A stretch of 64,000 nt of DNA from Streptomyces sp. ST2-7A (lineage in GTDB: Bacteria; Actinomycetota; Actinomycetes; Streptomycetales; Streptomycetaceae). The notes beneath the pieces were generated by a model that was given only the letters and a program-made list of their open reading frames with translations, ran no database searches and was not told where the DNA came from. Position numbers and translations under genes: made by a program. The stretch is from contig NZ_JAJUWS010000005.1 in the NCBI RefSeq assembly GCF_021390475.1, positions 124,001 to 188,000 on the forward strand, written 5' to 3'. Shown here piece by piece: positions 44,531 to 53,334 of the stretch (position 1 is the first letter of the stretch; the number at the start of each line of letters is the position of its first letter).

Positions 44531-45357
44531 CCGCGCAGTCACCGGGGACGGCAGCACCGCCGGTGCCGCCGTCCTTCTCGCCCGACCCGGCCACTCTGGC
44601 CGGAGCCTCCGCCGTCATCGCCGGACGGGTGCTCCGCCAGTTCGTCCGGAACCGGATGATGATCATTGTCACCATCGCTTTTCCGCTGCTTCAGCTCTTC
44701 ATGCTGCTGGCCGCCTTCAGCGTGCTGGTGCGTGACACCCAGGACGTCGACTACGTGCGGCGGCTCGCCCCGCTGATCGTGCTCACCACGGCGTTCTCCT
44801 CGGTCCTCACCACGGCGATCGCCCTGTGGAGCGACATCCGCAGCGGGGTGTTCAACCGGCTGCGGGCGATGCCGCTGGACATGCGGGCGTACGTCCTCGG
44901 GCGGATCGGCGGCGACTTCGTACGGATCATGGGGGTGGCCGTCCTGGTCACGCTCGTCGCACACGCGGTCGGCTTCCGCTTCTCCCAGGGGCCGCTGGCG
45001 GTACTCGGCTTCTTCGGGATCGTGGCGCTGTTCGGGATGATGTGCAGCGCGCTGGCCGTCGCCGTCGCCCTCGTCGCCCAGCACCCCGGCGTCATCGTGC
45101 GCTACGTGCAGATGCCCACGCTCGTCCTGACGCTGATGTCCACCGGTTACGTGCCGCTGGAGGCGTTTCCGGGCTGGATCCGACCGGTGGTGAGCGCCAA
45201 CCCCGTCTCGCTGGCGACCGATGCACTGGCCGGACTCTCCCACCAGGGCGCGCTGACCGCACCGGTACTCGGGACCGCCGCCTGGACCGTGGGCGTCACG
45301 GCGGTGTGCACGGCCGTCGCCACGCGCCGCTTCGCGATGCTCGTAAAGCGCGGCTGA
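44527..45357 (+). CDS. ABC-2 exporter permease 2
   Basis: This 276-residue ABC-2 permease is paralogous to the preceding one, with IRSGVFNRLRAMPLDMRAYV and PGWIRPVVSANPVSLATDAL. The start overlaps the previous stop. The following FAD oxidoreductase gene starts 2 bp after its stop, so the whole rightward transcript is tightly packed. Confidence 0.9.
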   Translation: MTAQSPGTAAPPVPPSFSPDPATLAGASAVIAGRVLRQFVRNRMMIIVTIAFPLLQLFMLLAAFSVLVRDTQDVDYVRRLAPLIVLTTAFSSVLTTAIALWSDIRSGVFNRLRAMPLDMRAYVLGRIGGDFVRIMGVAVLVTLVAHAVGFRFSQGPLAVLGFFGIVALFGMMCSALAVAVALVAQHPGVIVRYVQMPTLVLTLMSTGYVPLEAFPGWIRPVVSANPVSLATDALAGLSHQGALTAPVLGTAAWTVGVTAVCTAVATRRFAMLVKRG

Positions 45358-45359
45358 TC

Positions 45360-46724
45360 GTGGCGGACATCGTCGTACTGGGCGGGGGAGTGGCCGGTCT
45401 CGGCCTCGCGGCCTTCGCAGCCCGCCGCGGACACCGGGTGACGCTCGTCGAACGGGACGGCCCGCCCCCCGAGGGCGGGGCCCACACCGAGGTGGCAGAC
45501 TGGGAGCGGCGCGGCGTGCCGCACGCCCGCCAAGGGCACGCCCTGCTGGGGCTGGGCATCGGGGTGTTGCGCGAGGAGTGCCCCGAAGCGCTGGCGGAGC
45601 TGACCGGCCGTGGTGCGGTCGCCGTGCCCCTGGAGACGGGCGGCGACGACCTCGGCCTGCTCAGCCGCCGGCTGGTCTTCGAGGCCGCGTTGCGCCGTCG
45701 TGCCGCCGCCGACCCCTCGGTCACGCTGCTGCACGACAGGGTCACCGGTCTGCTGAGCGCCGGGACGCCGCACGGTGGTCCCCATGTGCACGGGGTGCGC
45801 CTCGCGGGAGGCGGAGACCTGGCCGCCGACGTGGTGCTGGACGCCACCGGCCGCAGGTCCTCGGTGGCCGCCTGGCTCACCGCGATCGGTGGCGCCCCTC
45901 CCCGGGAGACGGTCCAGTCGTGCGGGTTCTCCTACATCGCCCAGGAGTTCGCGCTGGACGCGGGCGGCCGGTTCCCGTCCCTGCGGGCCCCGGTTGTGCA
46001 CGAGCTCGACTTCGCCACCGTGCTGGCCTTCCCCGGCGACAACGGCCGCTTCCACATGTCGACCACCGTCTCCTCCCGCGATCCCGTACGGACCCGGCTG
46101 CTGGATCGCTCGGTCTACCTGCGGTTCCTGGCCAGCGTGGCTCCGGTGCGCGACTGGCTCGACGGGGCGACGCCGGTCGGCGATCCGATGCCGATGGCCG
46201 GTCTGGAGAACCGCCGCCGGTCACTGGTCGCGGACGGAGCCCCGTTGGTCACCGGGTACGCGCTGGTGGGCGATGCCTGTGTACAGACCAACCCCACCTT
46301 CGGACGCGGCGTGTCCCTCGCCCTGGCGCATGCCAGGACCGTCGCCGACCGGCTCGGCCGCCTCGACCAGGCCCCGCCGGACTGGGCCCTGGAGACTCAC
46401 GAGGTCACCGAACAGTGCCTGGGGCTGTGGTTCGAGCAGCAGGTCGCCACCGACGCCGCCAGGCTCGCCGAACTCGCGGGCGGAGCGCACCACGACTCGC
46501 TGACCGCCCGCGTCCTCACCGCCCTCGCCGTCCTGCGCGAGGAGGACGCGCACGTGCGCGTCGTCGCCGAGCGCGTCTACCACATGCTGCTCACCCCGGC
46601 CGAGCTGATGCGGGACCGCAAGGTGGCCCGCCGGGTGCTCGCGTTCCTGCGCGAGCACCCCGATCTCCGGCGCGAACACGTCGGACCCAACCGTCAGGAC
46701 TTCGAGCGCCTGGTCACCGGCTGA
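45360..46724 (+). CDS. FAD-dependent oxidoreductase / monooxygenase-like
   Basis: This 454-residue flavoprotein starts at GTG 45360. The dinucleotide-binding fold DIVVLGGGVAGLGLAAFAAR ends with an acidic LVERD. The second FAD region is GYALVGDACVQTNPTFGRGV, typical of the p-hydroxybenzoate-hydroxylase and tryptophan-halogenase superfamily. No halogenase WxWxIP motif is seen, so hydroxylation, epoxidation or dehydrogenation is more likely than halogenation. Close neighbours are the exporter and a hydrolase. Its substrate, aryl ring or acyl chain, cannot be told. Confidence 0.85.
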   Translation: MADIVVLGGGVAGLGLAAFAARRGHRVTLVERDGPPPEGGAHTEVADWERRGVPHARQGHALLGLGIGVLREECPEALAELTGRGAVAVPLETGGDDLGLLSRRLVFEAALRRRAAADPSVTLLHDRVTGLLSAGTPHGGPHVHGVRLAGGGDLAADVVLDATGRRSSVAAWLTAIGGAPPRETVQSCGFSYIAQEFALDAGGRFPSLRAPVVHELDFATVLAFPGDNGRFHMSTTVSSRDPVRTRLLDRSVYLRFLASVAPVRDWLDGATPVGDPMPMAGLENRRRSLVADGAPLVTGYALVGDACVQTNPTFGRGVSLALAHARTVADRLGRLDQAPPDWALETHEVTEQCLGLWFEQQVATDAARLAELAGGAHHDSLTARVLTALAVLREEDAHVRVVAERVYHMLLTPAELMRDRKVARRVLAFLREHPDLRREHVGPNRQDFERLVTG

Positions 46725-46745
46725 GCGCCCACAGAAGGGAACACC

Positions 46746-47615
46746 ATGAAGATCACCCTATCCACGGACGTCACGCTGAGCTACAGCACCTACGGCCCCG
46801 AGGACGGCCCCGTGGTCGTACTCGTGCCCGGACAGCACCAGGCATCCCTGTTCGAGACCATGCAGGTGCCGCAGCTGACGAAGGCCGGATACCGCGTCGT
46901 CACCTTCGACCTGCGCGGTGTGCACCCCTCGGAGGAGACCCCTCCGCCGTACACCGTGGAACTGCTCGGGCAGGACCTGGCCGCGCTCAACGAGGCGCTG
47001 GAGCTGGGGCCTTGCAGCTACATCGGCTACTCGGTGGGCGCGATGATCCTGCTGGAGCTGGCGATGAAGCGCCCCGAGTTGATCGAGCGCGCAGCGCTCA
47101 TCGGGGTCCCGTGGAAGCCGGGCAAACTGCAGCAGGCCATTCAGGCCGAGGCGGTGGAACGGCTCAAGAACGGGCACAAGGTGCCGGCTCTGCTGGAGGG
47201 AGCCTTCCGGGCGATGTACCTGTTCGGGCCGCGGGCGCTCAACCGCGACCAGTTCATCGCGCCCTACCTGGACGGGCTGGCGGGTCTCGCGGAGTCGGGC
47301 GGACACGGCGCCATCGGGCACGCCGAGGCGAGCACCGCATTCCGGCCCGGCGACGAGGAAGTGGCCGCGGTCCGGGTGCCGTTGCTCGTCGTGGGCATGG
47401 AGCACGACATCATCGCGCCCCGGCACCTGTCGCGGGAGCTGGCGGACCTGATCCCCACCGCCGACTACACCGAGATACGCAATTGCGGGCACGCCTCCCT
47501 GCTGGAGAAGCCCACCGAGGTCAACGCGCTGGTCGCCGATTACCTGCGCTCGGGCAAGGTCGGCACCCCGCGCGGCTCGCGCCGGCTCTCCGCGGACGGT
47601 GGGGGAGAGAGCTGA
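46746..47615 (+). CDS. Alpha/beta hydrolase
   Basis: This 289-residue alpha/beta-hydrolase has the nucleophile elbow GYSVGAM (Ser), the acid in GMEHDIIAP and the His in RNCGHASLLEKP. The oxyanion region VVVLVPGQHQAS is unusual in having Gln-His where many relatives have HG. AGAAGGG lies upstream of ATG 46746. It is last in the rightward transcript and is followed by a strong terminator. It might hydrolyse an ester or thioester intermediate or a side product. Confidence 0.87.
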   Translation: MKITLSTDVTLSYSTYGPEDGPVVVLVPGQHQASLFETMQVPQLTKAGYRVVTFDLRGVHPSEETPPPYTVELLGQDLAALNEALELGPCSYIGYSVGAMILLELAMKRPELIERAALIGVPWKPGKLQQAIQAEAVERLKNGHKVPALLEGAFRAMYLFGPRALNRDQFIAPYLDGLAGLAESGGHGAIGHAEASTAFRPGDEEVAAVRVPLLVVGMEHDIIAPRHLSRELADLIPTADYTEIRNCGHASLLEKPTEVNALVADYLRSGKVGTPRGSRRLSADGGGES

Positions 47616-47629
47616 CATCTCCCCTGCAC

Positions 47630-47668
47630 GCGACGTTCCCGGCCTCCGCGAGAGGCCGGGAGCGTCGC
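47630..47668. terminator. Bidirectional terminator
   Basis: A 17-bp stem (16 pairs plus one U.G) with a CGCGA loop lies between the convergent hydrolase and methyltransferase genes. Confidence 0.85.
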
Positions 47669-47676
47669 CGACCCCC

Positions 47677-48831
47677 CTATGGTCGGGCCGTGAGCCGGTA
47701 CAGCCGGTGGAACGGGTGCCCCACGTCGATCACCCGGGTGTCCAGGCCCGCCTCGGCGGCATACCCGCGCACGGTGTCCGGCCGCATCACCGTGCCCGTG
47801 GCCGCGCTCGGCGTCCGGCTCATCCCGACCGGCAGACAGTGCAGCACGCTGACCGCGTAGTGGAAGCGCTCGCTGTCCGGCGCCGCCGGGGTGAACCGCT
47901 CACCGACGGACGGCTCCATCAGCAGCACCGCACCCCCGGGCGCCATCAGCCGACGGCAGGCCCGGAGCACGTCCACCGGCGCCGACATGTCGTGGAGGGC
48001 GTCGAACACGCACACCAGGGTGTGCCCCGCCGACTCGGCTCCCCCGGCCTCACCGGCGTCCCCGGTACGGAAGCGGACCCGGTCGCTCAACCCCTCCGCG
48101 GGATCGGCGCCGGCGAGGTTCGCCTCGGCGTCCCTGATCGACGCCTCGTCCAGGTCGACCCCGTGCACCTCGGCGTCGGGGAACATCCGGGCCAGCGCCA
48201 GAGTGGAGAGGCCGGAACCGCACGCCACGTCGGCGATGCTGCTCCCCGGTACCCGCAGCCGGGCGTCGATGTCGGGCAGGTGGCGGCTGATCCAGCCGGG
48301 GAGGTGGTGCTCGAAGACACCGCGGTTGAGGCCCGCCTGCCCCCCGCGCAGGGCCTCGCCGTAGGCCGCGTACGGAAGGCCCCGACGATCGCGGTAGGCG
48401 TCCACCAGCTGCGGCAGCACGGCCGCCATGCCGCCGATGGGCATCACGACCAGCGGGGCGATCCAGTTCGGGCTGTCGGCGTCGAGTAGCGCTTCCGCGT
48501 GGGCGGACGGCAGCGTGAAACGCCGGGTCTCCGGCTGTGCGCCGGGTGCGTCGACGGTCAGCACACCGGCGCAGGTCTGCTGTTCCAGCCACTCCCGCAC
48601 CATCCGGGCGTCGAGGCCGCTCTCCTTCGCCACCCGTGCGGCTGTGGCGGGGCCGGTGCGGCGCAGGGCTTCGTACAGGCCCAGTTCCAGGCCCAGGTAG
48701 CAGGTCATCAGTTCGGCCGAGGCGAGCCCGGCGCCGAACAGCCGCAGGGAGAACGCCTGCGTGGAGTCCGCCGCGGGCGCGGCCGGCTGCCCCCGCCGGG
48801 CGGGGGAGGGGTTGCGGAAGGCGGGAGCCAT
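47677..48831 (-). CDS. SAM-dependent methyltransferase with N-terminal winged-helix domain
   Basis: This 384-residue protein starts at ATG 48831. Residues about 15-110 form a winged-helix/dimerisation-like domain (SAELMTCYLGLELGLYEAL, ATAARVAKESGLDARMVREW). The C-terminal Rossmann domain has motif I SSIADVACGSGLSTLALARM and the acidic VHGVDLDEASI. The architecture resembles the class often annotated as Rv2258c-like or O-methyltransferase-like. It lies 5 bp after the VOC gene in the same transcript. The methyl acceptor is unknown: aryl hydroxyl, nitrogen or sulphur are all possible. Confidence 0.85.
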   Translation of the reverse strand: MAPAFRNPSPARRGQPAAPAADSTQAFSLRLFGAGLASAELMTCYLGLELGLYEALRRTGPATAARVAKESGLDARMVREWLEQQTCAGVLTVDAPGAQPETRRFTLPSAHAEALLDADSPNWIAPLVVMPIGGMAAVLPQLVDAYRDRRGLPYAAYGEALRGGQAGLNRGVFEHHLPGWISRHLPDIDARLRVPGSSIADVACGSGLSTLALARMFPDAEVHGVDLDEASIRDAEANLAGADPAEGLSDRVRFRTGDAGEAGGAESAGHTLVCVFDALHDMSAPVDVLRACRRLMAPGGAVLLMEPSVGERFTPAAPDSERFHYAVSVLHCLPVGMSRTPSAATGTVMRPDTVRGYAAEAGLDTRVIDVGHPFHRLYRLTARP

Positions 48832-48836
48832 GGCGG

Positions 48837-49187
48837 TCAGAGGTGGGCGAGAACGTTGACGACGTTGCCGTCGTGGTCCCGATAGAAGAAGCGCCGTACG
48901 CCCCACTCCTCGTCATCGGGTCCGTACAGGATCTCCAGGCCGGCGGCACGAGCCCCCGCGAGAGCCGCGTCCAGGTCCTCCACCTCGATGGAGGCCACCG
49001 GGTTCACCGGCCCGGTGGGGTCCTTGGTGATCAGGCTGACCTGCACGGAGTGGTCGGCCGGCGGAGCGAGGGTGACGATCCAGCCGTGATTCATAATCAT
49101 TTCCATTCCGGTGATCCGGACATAGGCTTCCACTGCGGAATCGAGATCGCTCACCGTGAGCAGCGGCATCGCGCGGAGTGCAGACAT
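48837..49187 (-). CDS. VOC-superfamily (glyoxalase/bleomycin-resistance-like) protein
   Basis: This 116-residue protein is a single VOC module pair with paired beta-alpha-beta-beta-beta repeats: AMPLLTVSDLDSAVEAYVRI, then SIEVEDLDAALAGARAAGLE, and the closing RFFYRDHDGNVVNVLAHL. The family includes metal-dependent isomerases and dioxygenases and drug-sequestering proteins. In a chelator or antibiotic cluster either self-protection or a tailoring step is plausible. It is first in a two-gene minus-strand transcript, divergent from the BBE oxidase. Confidence 0.87.
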   Translation of the reverse strand: MSALRAMPLLTVSDLDSAVEAYVRITGMEMIMNHGWIVTLAPPADHSVQVSLITKDPTGPVNPVASIEVEDLDAALAGARAAGLEILYGPDDEEWGVRRFFYRDHDGNVVNVLAHL

Positions 49188-49349
49188 GTGCGCCAGCGTA
49201 ACCAGCGCTCCCCGCCGCCCCGGGGGCCTTTCCGCCCTCTTTCACCCCCGCGTCGCGGATCCTTGGGTGGCCGTACGTTCTCCCCGCATCGGCCTTCTTG
49301 CGCGTGAGGGCGCGCCGGCCGAACTCGCCAACCCCGAAGGAGGACTGAC

Positions 49350-50729
49350 GTGGGACTCGTCACCGCGACCGGTACGGCCATCCCGGAATCCAGGCTCGCG
49401 GAGCTGGGTGAGGCGATCAGGGGACGGACCATCACCGCGCAGGACGCCGACTACGACGAGCGCAAGCAGATCTGGAACGGCTACTTCCAGAAGAATCCCG
49501 GGGCGATCGTCCAGGTGGACGGCGCATCCGACGTCGTCAGGGTCGTCAGCTTCGCGCGTGAGAACGACATCGAGCTGGCCGTCAAGGGCGGCGGCCACTG
49601 CTTCGCCGGCACCGGCACCGTCGAGGGCGGACTACTGCTCGACACCTCCCGGCTGCGCGGCATCCGGGTCGACCCGGCCAAGCGCCGCCTGGTCGTCCAG
49701 CCCGGCCTGGAGCAGGGCGACGTCGATGCCGAGACCACCGGCTTCGGGCTCGCCGTCACCGGCTCTCAGGAGTCGTACATCGGTATCGGCGGCCTCACTC
49801 TGGGCGGCGGCCTCGGCTGGCTCGCCCGCTACCGGGGTCTACTCGTGGACAACCTGGTCTCCGCCGACATCGTGCTCGCCAGCGGTGAGCTGGTGACCAC
49901 CACCGCGCAGGACCACCCCGACCTGTTCTGGGCGATCCGGGGCGGCGGCGGCAACTACGGCGTGGCCACCCGCTTCGAGTTCGACCTTCACCCGCAGGGC
50001 GACTGCATGGCGGGGCTACTCGCATTCCCCATCGACCAGACGGTGGACGTGGCCCGGCGGCTCGACGAGTTCAACCGGACCGCCCCCGACGAGCTGACCA
50101 CCTCCTTCGCCTTCCTCACCGCCCCGGGCGGTGCGCCGGCGATCGGCCTGGGCTTCGTGCACGCCGCTCCCGACGACTCCACCGAGGACCTGGTCGACCG
50201 GATGCGCGGCCTCGGCACCGGTGCGCTCCTCGACCACTGCGGCCTGATGCCGTACGTGGCCGTGCAGCGGATGCTCGACGAGAACACCGTCGCCGGTCAC
50301 CGGTACTACCCGCGCTCGTTCCTGCTGCCCGAACTGCGCGACGAGCCGCTGCAGATCCTCGCCGACGGGTTCGTCAACGCCCCGTCCGAACGGAGCTTGG
50401 TCGGCGGCGGTCTGATGGGCGGTGTCATGTCGAACGTACCGGCGTCCGAGACCCCCTTCCTGCACCGCGAGGGCTACCTGACCAGCATCCTTACCTCCTG
50501 GACCGACCCGGCCAAGGACGAGGAGGCCGTCGAGTGGACCGAGAAGGTGTACTCCGAACTCCTGCCGTACACCACCGGCGCGGTCTACGCCAACCACCTG
50601 GGCGCGGACTCCGCCGAGCGCATCGAGGACGCCTACGGCTCCAACTACGAGCGGTTGACCCGAATCAAGGCCGTCTACGATCCCGAGAACTTCTTCCACA
50701 CGAACAACAACATCAAGCCGGCGACCTGA
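49350..50729 (+). CDS. BBE-type FAD-linked oxidase
   Basis: This 459-residue enzyme has an FAD-binding PCMH domain with VKGGGHCFAGTGT, whose His usually carries the 8-alpha covalent flavin, and GIGGLTLGGGLGWLARYRGL. The C-terminal BBE motif is YDPENFFHTNNNIKP. The second covalent Cys of bicovalent family members is not seen at its usual place, so single attachment is likely. GTG 49350 has AAGGAGG upstream. There is no signal peptide. It lies alone between two minus-strand transcripts. Dehydrogenation of a thiazoline or thiazolidine to a thiazole is an attractive but unproven role. Confidence 0.9.
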   Translation: MGLVTATGTAIPESRLAELGEAIRGRTITAQDADYDERKQIWNGYFQKNPGAIVQVDGASDVVRVVSFARENDIELAVKGGGHCFAGTGTVEGGLLLDTSRLRGIRVDPAKRRLVVQPGLEQGDVDAETTGFGLAVTGSQESYIGIGGLTLGGGLGWLARYRGLLVDNLVSADIVLASGELVTTTAQDHPDLFWAIRGGGGNYGVATRFEFDLHPQGDCMAGLLAFPIDQTVDVARRLDEFNRTAPDELTTSFAFLTAPGGAPAIGLGFVHAAPDDSTEDLVDRMRGLGTGALLDHCGLMPYVAVQRMLDENTVAGHRYYPRSFLLPELRDEPLQILADGFVNAPSERSLVGGGLMGGVMSNVPASETPFLHREGYLTSILTSWTDPAKDEEAVEWTEKVYSELLPYTTGAVYANHLGADSAERIEDAYGSNYERLTRIKAVYDPENFFHTNNNIKPAT

Positions 50730-50774
50730 TCCAGGCGGGCCTGCCTGCGGGATGCGGGCGGGCCTGCCGCGCAC

Positions 50775-50813
50775 GACGGTGCCCGGACCCCTGCACGAGG
50801 TCCGGGCACCGTC
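50775..50813. terminator. Bidirectional terminator
   Basis: GACGGTGCCCGGACC and its exact complement (15-bp stem, 9-nt loop) lie between the convergent BBE oxidase gene and the NRPS operon end. Confidence 0.88.
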
Positions 50814-50831
50814 ACGTGCGCGCGGGTCCGT

Positions 50832-51470
50832 TCAGCCGACCCGCCGGATGACGCTCACACCCTCGCGCACGGTGAGCACGCTCTGCCGCACCCGAGGGTC
50901 GGCCGCGACATGCGCGTTGAACGCGCGCATCGCGACGGTGTCGGGCTGCTGGTCCCGTTCGTTGGCGACGCCTCCGAACTGCAGGACGTTGTCGGCCAGG
51001 AGCAGGCCGTGTGGGGACAGCTTCGGCAGCACCGCCTCGTAGTAGTCGATGTACCCGGGCTTGTCGGCGTCGACGAAGACCAGGTCGAAGGGGCCGGGCA
51101 GGTCCCCGATCGACGTCAGGGCCGGTCCCTCCCAGAGGTGGATGCTCTCCGCCCAGGGCGAGGCCGCGAAGTGCTTGCGCGCGATCGAGACGTGCAGCGG
51201 GTTCAGTTCACAGGTGTGGAGTTCGCAGCCCTCCGGCATCGCCCGGGCCATGCAGAGCGCGGAGTAGCCGGTGAAGGTACCGATCTCCAGGATGCGGCGG
51301 GGCCGCAGGGCGAACACCACAGCGGCCAGGAACTCCCCCTCCAGACTCCCCACCATCATGGCCGGCAGGTCCGTCTCGGCCTCGGTGTCGGCGACCAGGG
51401 CGGCCAGCCAGGACGGCGCGGGGGAGGAGACCTCCTCGGCGTACTTCTCCACGACCGGTCGTACGATCAT
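50832..51470 (-). CDS. CCoAOMT-type O-methyltransferase
   Basis: This 212-residue enzyme is a class I O-methyltransferase of the caffeoyl-CoA/catechol type. The SAM motif is RILEIGTFTGYSALCMARAM. The metal-binding residues are in DLVFVDADKPGYIDYYE and LLLADNVLQFGG. Such enzymes methylate vicinal aryl hydroxyls, which suggests that the aryl starter carries a hydroxyl pair at some stage, although single-hydroxyl substrates also occur. It is the last gene of the coupled NRPS operon, its start overlapping the thioesterase stop by 4 bp. Confidence 0.9.
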   Translation of the reverse strand: MIVRPVVEKYAEEVSSPAPSWLAALVADTEAETDLPAMMVGSLEGEFLAAVVFALRPRRILEIGTFTGYSALCMARAMPEGCELHTCELNPLHVSIARKHFAASPWAESIHLWEGPALTSIGDLPGPFDLVFVDADKPGYIDYYEAVLPKLSPHGLLLADNVLQFGGVANERDQQPDTVAMRAFNAHVAADPRVRQSVLTVREGVSVIRRVG

Positions 51471-52258
51471 CCTCGGTTCCCTCCCGCGGGGTCGGTGTGG
51501 GCGTGTTGGGGGCCGCCGTGCAGCCGTCGGGCCAGCCAGTGCGTCAACTCGTCGAGGGCGGGCCCGCGCAGATAGAAATGGCCGCCCGGGAACGCGCTCA
51601 GTTCGGTCTGCGCCGAGGTGGCCTCCGCCCAGGCCGCCGCGCCCGCCGCGTCGACCTCGGGGTCCTCGGTGCCGTAACAGACGCTCACCGGCACCGAGAT
51701 GTCGCGGCCGGTCCCGGGACGGTAGGTGCCCACCAGGTGGTAGTCCGCGCGGAGCATCGGCAGCGTTATCTCGCGCAGGCCCTCCATCTGGAGCAACTGT
51801 GCGTCAGTGCCGCCGAGTCGGCACACGTCGGCCCACAGCTGCTCGTCGTCCAGGTGTTTGTCGTCCGGGCGCTGCCGGGAAGGTCCCGGACGACCGGAGA
51901 CGATCAGCCGCTCCGGGAGCGCCTCGCCCGCCGTGCCGAGGAGCCGGGTGACCTCGTGCGCGACGGAGGCGCCCATGCTGTGCCCGAAGAACCACACGGG
52001 CTTGTCGTCCAGTTGGGTCAGCGCCTTGGCCAGCGGCTCCACGAGGCCGGGCATGTCGGTGCAGCAGGGCTCGCCGATGCGGTCCTCCCTGCCGGGGTAC
52101 TGCACCACCATGCCCTCGACGCCCTCGGGCAGGTCGCGCACCAGCGGGCGGTAGAAGCTCGCCGCGCCGCCGCCGTGGGGGAAGAACACCAGGCGCCGCA
52201 CGGCCTCGGGCCGGGGGAAGTAGCCGCGCAGCCACGGGTTCGGGACATCGGTGCTCAT
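51467..52258 (-). CDS. Type II (editing) thioesterase
   Basis: This 263-residue alpha/beta hydrolase of the GrsT/RifR family has nucleophile GHSMGAS, Asp in YGTEDPEVD and His in FPGGHFYL. The N-terminal LVFFPHGGGAASFYRPLV is the oxyanion region. It removes wrong acyl groups from carrier domains of the assembly line. It is coupled by 4-bp overlaps to the imide reductase before it and the O-methyltransferase after it. Confidence 0.93.
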   Translation of the reverse strand: MSTDVPNPWLRGYFPRPEAVRRLVFFPHGGGAASFYRPLVRDLPEGVEGMVVQYPGREDRIGEPCCTDMPGLVEPLAKALTQLDDKPVWFFGHSMGASVAHEVTRLLGTAGEALPERLIVSGRPGPSRQRPDDKHLDDEQLWADVCRLGGTDAQLLQMEGLREITLPMLRADYHLVGTYRPGTGRDISVPVSVCYGTEDPEVDAAGAAAWAEATSAQTELSAFPGGHFYLRGPALDELTHWLARRLHGGPQHAHTDPAGGNRG

Positions 52259-53334
52259 GCCGGGACCTCCAGCAGATCCGAGGCGACGAGGAGTTCCGGC
52301 GGCGCCTTCGGGTGGCGCAGCCGTACCGGCCCACAGGCCTCACTCACGCGCATCGCCAGCTTCGCCAGGGCCACGTGGTACTGCACGTGCCCCCGGCTGT
52401 CGGCGCCCGATTGGACCTCGTCCCAGGCCGTGGTGATGGCCCGTGCCGTGGCGTGCGGCCACAGTTCGCGCAGCACCTCGCTGTACGAGGCGCCCGGCGC
52501 CGGACCCAGGTGCTCCACGCTCGGCACCATGAGGTGCGGGGCGGCGGAGTCGCCGAAGCGCACCAGCTCCCTCATGTCGCCCGGCATGTGGGGGCGCATG
52601 CTCCACTGCACCGGGCCGTGTGTGTTGATCAGGGTGAGGTGCCCCCCGTCCGTGCCCAGGGTGATGCGGTGGAAGAGGTGGCTGTAGTTGTCGGGGTCGG
52701 AGGGCACCAGCTCGTTCTGCAGCCGGAAGGACATCGGAACACCGGCAAAGCGGCCGGTCAGGCTCCGGTATGGTACCTCCGGTGCCTCCGCGAGCACCCC
52801 GTCGATGCTGTGCGGGCGGATCGACCCGAGTGCCCGGCCCAGGATGTCGAAGATCGTATAGAGCACCTGGAAGGCGCAGGTCACGTCGAGGAACAGCGGC
52901 TGCTGCCGGGCCACCAGGACGCGGGCGGCGCCGATGAAGCGGCGCACCGGCTCCACGTGCGGATAATGCGTGTTCAGCCGGAACACCACCCCGGACTCGG
53001 TGGCAGCGCGCAGGCACGCCACCAACTCGTCCGGGTGCAGAGGGTGCTCCTGCAGCACGTGCACGCCACGGCGCATCAGCGCCTGCGAGAGTTTGGGTCC
53101 GGGGCCGCCGTTCATCACCCCGCCGACGACCACGCAGGCCAGGTCGACGTCGTCGGGCACCTCCTCGACCGTGGACCACAGCGGTACGTCGTGGTGCGCG
53201 GCGCAGGCACGGCTGCGGGCACTGCCGGACGCGAGGATCCCGGCCAGCTCGAAACCGAAGTCCGCCCGCTCGAAGGCAGCCAGGTAGACACGGCCGAAGC
53301 CGGTGCCGGCCACCAGGACGCGTGGACGGGTCAC
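52255..53334 (-). CDS. Thiazolinyl imide reductase (PchG/Irp3-like)
   Basis: This 359-residue NAD(P)H-dependent reductase has GTG start 53334, overlapping the upstream stop (GTGA). A Rossmann fold at the N-terminus (RVLVAGTGFGRVYLAAFERA) is followed by a Gfo/Idh/MocA-like substrate domain, with GVHVLQEHPLHPDELVACL and RLNTHYPHVEPVRRF. These features match the enzymes that reduce the C=N of one thiazoline to a thiazolidine while the chain is bound to the NRPS in pyochelin and yersiniabactin biosynthesis. Its presence is the strongest single indicator of the product class. Confidence 0.9.
   Translation of the reverse strand: MTRPRVLVAGTGFGRVYLAAFERADFGFELAGILASGSARSRACAAHHDVPLWSTVEEVPDDVDLACVVVGGVMNGGPGPKLSQALMRRGVHVLQEHPLHPDELVACLRAATESGVVFRLNTHYPHVEPVRRFIGAARVLVARQQPLFLDVTCAFQVLYTIFDILGRALGSIRPHSIDGVLAEAPEVPYRSLTGRFAGVPMSFRLQNELVPSDPDNYSHLFHRITLGTDGGHLTLINTHGPVQWSMRPHMPGDMRELVRFGDSAAPHLMVPSVEHLGPAPGASYSEVLRELWPHATARAITTAWDEVQSGADSRGHVQYHVALAKLAMRVSEACGPVRLRHPKAPPELLVASDLLEVPA

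Noticed and set aside
45360..46724. Flavin-dependent halogenase
   Set aside because: The fold is compatible, but the WxWxIP halogenase motif is not seen, so it is called only an FAD oxidoreductase.
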